DNA from: Leucobacter sp. UCMA 4100
Lineage (GTDB): Bacteria; Actinomycetota; Actinomycetes; Actinomycetales; Microbacteriaceae
DNA: 64,000 bases
Assembly: GCF_027853335.1 (NCBI RefSeq)
Contig: NZ_JAFEUS010000002.1
Coordinates: 806,001-870,000 of the forward strand
Reading direction: 5' to 3'
The translations under genes and the position numbers were made by a program. Under the pieces are notes generated by a model. It did not search any database. It had not been told where the DNA came from and was given only the letters and a program-made list of their open reading frames with translations. Positions 63,402-64,000 of the stretch are shown here, one piece after another; within the stretch, counting starts at the first letter, position 1, and every line of letters starts with the position of its first letter.

Positions 63402-64000
63402 GTGGAGGATGCTTCGACAGGCGTCATTCCCCTTCCACACCGAAAGCCCACACTTCGCGACATGGTGAGCGCGCTCACCGTTCGCAACTACCGCATCTAC
63501 GCGATCGCGCAGATTCTCGCGCTCACCGCGGTGTGGACCCAGCGCGTCGCCCAGGACTGGATTCTCTTTCAGCTCACCGGCAACGTGAGCACGGTCGGCT
63601 TTCTCGTCGTTATGCAGTTTGGCCCGGTACTGCTGTTCGGCATGCTCGGCGGAGTGATCGTCGACCGGTATTCAAAACGCACCCTCATCATCATCTCGCA
63701 AACCGTGGTGATCATCTCTGGGGCCTCGCTTGCGACCCTCGCCTTCACCGGCGCGCTCGAGGCATGGCACATTTTCGCGCTCGCTGGTCTTGTCGGCCTG
63801 TTCTCGGTCATCGACCAGCCGGCCCGTCAGGTGTTTGTTTCTGAGCTCGTCGGCCGCCAGTTGCTCTCGAACGCGGTGAGCACCAACTCGGCAATCTTCC
63901 AGACCTCTGCGCTCATCGGCCCCGCCGTCGCGGGGCTCATGCTCGCGAACTGGGGCGGTGGCTGGGCCTTTCTCGTCACCGCGATTGGCGCCTCGCTCTC
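63402..64000 (+). CDS. MFS transporter, DHA3/EntS-like, N-terminal fragment
   Basis: An open frame starting at a GTG at 63402 (GAGAGGGGA upstream) runs off the right edge after 199 codons. The translation begins EDASTGVIPLPHRKPT and then shows the helix series of the MFS: FRVRNYRIYAIAQ-like entry (LTVRNYRIYAIAQILALT), the loop motif GGVIVDRYSKRTLII and VGLFSVIDQPARQVFVSELV. This layout is typical of the enterobactin-exporter-like MFS_3 group. It lies 57 nt after menF and may be co-transcribed. The substrate is unknown. Confidence 0.9.
   Translation, partial: MEDASTGVIPLPHRKPTLRDMVSALTVRNYRIYAIAQILALTAVWTQRVAQDWILFQLTGNVSTVGFLVVMQFGPVLLFGMLGGVIVDRYSKRTLIIISQTVVIISGASLATLAFTGALEAWHIFALAGLVGLFSVIDQPARQVFVSELVGRQLLSNAVSTNSAIFQTSALIGPAVAGLMLANWGGGWAFLVTAIGASL

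Overview
The window is high-GC, densely coded DNA from an actinobacterium. Supporting signs are a SenX3/RegX3-type two-component system with 11-nt GTTCAC direct repeats, a menaquinone gene cluster, many GTG starts, and many genes whose start codon sits 6-8 nt after a TANNNT -10 box (leaderless transcripts). Gene content and style suggest Microbacteriaceae, possibly Leucobacter-like. This is a judgement from reading; no database was searched.

Layout. 1-14.6 kb is one-carbon, glycine and serine metabolism: folD (partial), glyA, purU, a peptidase-MFS pair and a NUDIX gene, then gcvP-gcvT-gcvH-sdaA on the minus strand behind a tandem glycine riboswitch. Together these turn glycine into methylene-THF, serine and pyruvate. 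Upstream lie tryptophan 2,3-dioxygenase and a coupled amidohydrolase. 14.8-19 kb carries an alanine/glycine:cation symporter, a sirtuin and a DadA-like dehydrogenase. 19.1-25.9 kb is the phosphate-starvation module: regX3-senX3 divergent from phoU, then pstS-pstC-pstA-pstB, with PHO-box-like repeats before phoU and pstS.

26.5-42.0 kb is an accessory catabolic and transport region: a flavin amine oxidase divergent from a 53-aa membrane protein plus NCS1 permease; a polyamine-type ABC importer fused into an operon with a 2-hydroxyacid dehydrogenase; and an operon of NDP-forming acyl-CoA synthetase, acyl-CoA dehydrogenase, ThDP decarboxylase and nitronate monooxygenase. Four copies of a 6-4-6 palindrome (TTGACT-N4-AGTCAA type) lie in front of all four transcription units, and a TetR gene sits at the end. 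I infer one regulon of unknown substrate. A second, smaller TetR module (47.8-51.8 kb: acyl-CoA dehydrogenase, TetR, divergent acyl-CoA ligase) has its own doubled palindrome, TTGAAT-N4-ATTCAA.

42.4-46.4 kb groups two tRNA-Ser genes, an LCP protein, a HAD phosphatase and serS. The rest holds a diacylglycerol-kinase-like gene, pheA, phosphoglucomutase, a NagD-like HAD, a TSUP permease, pyrE, an FprA-type ferredoxin reductase, an alpha/beta hydrolase, and menaquinone genes (polyprenyl synthase, menG, menF), ending in a truncated MFS gene.

The intergenic spaces contain repeated long palindromes: one family with four copies (about 54 bp), a second with two copies, and several singletons. All lie near gene 3' ends and most lack a U-tract.
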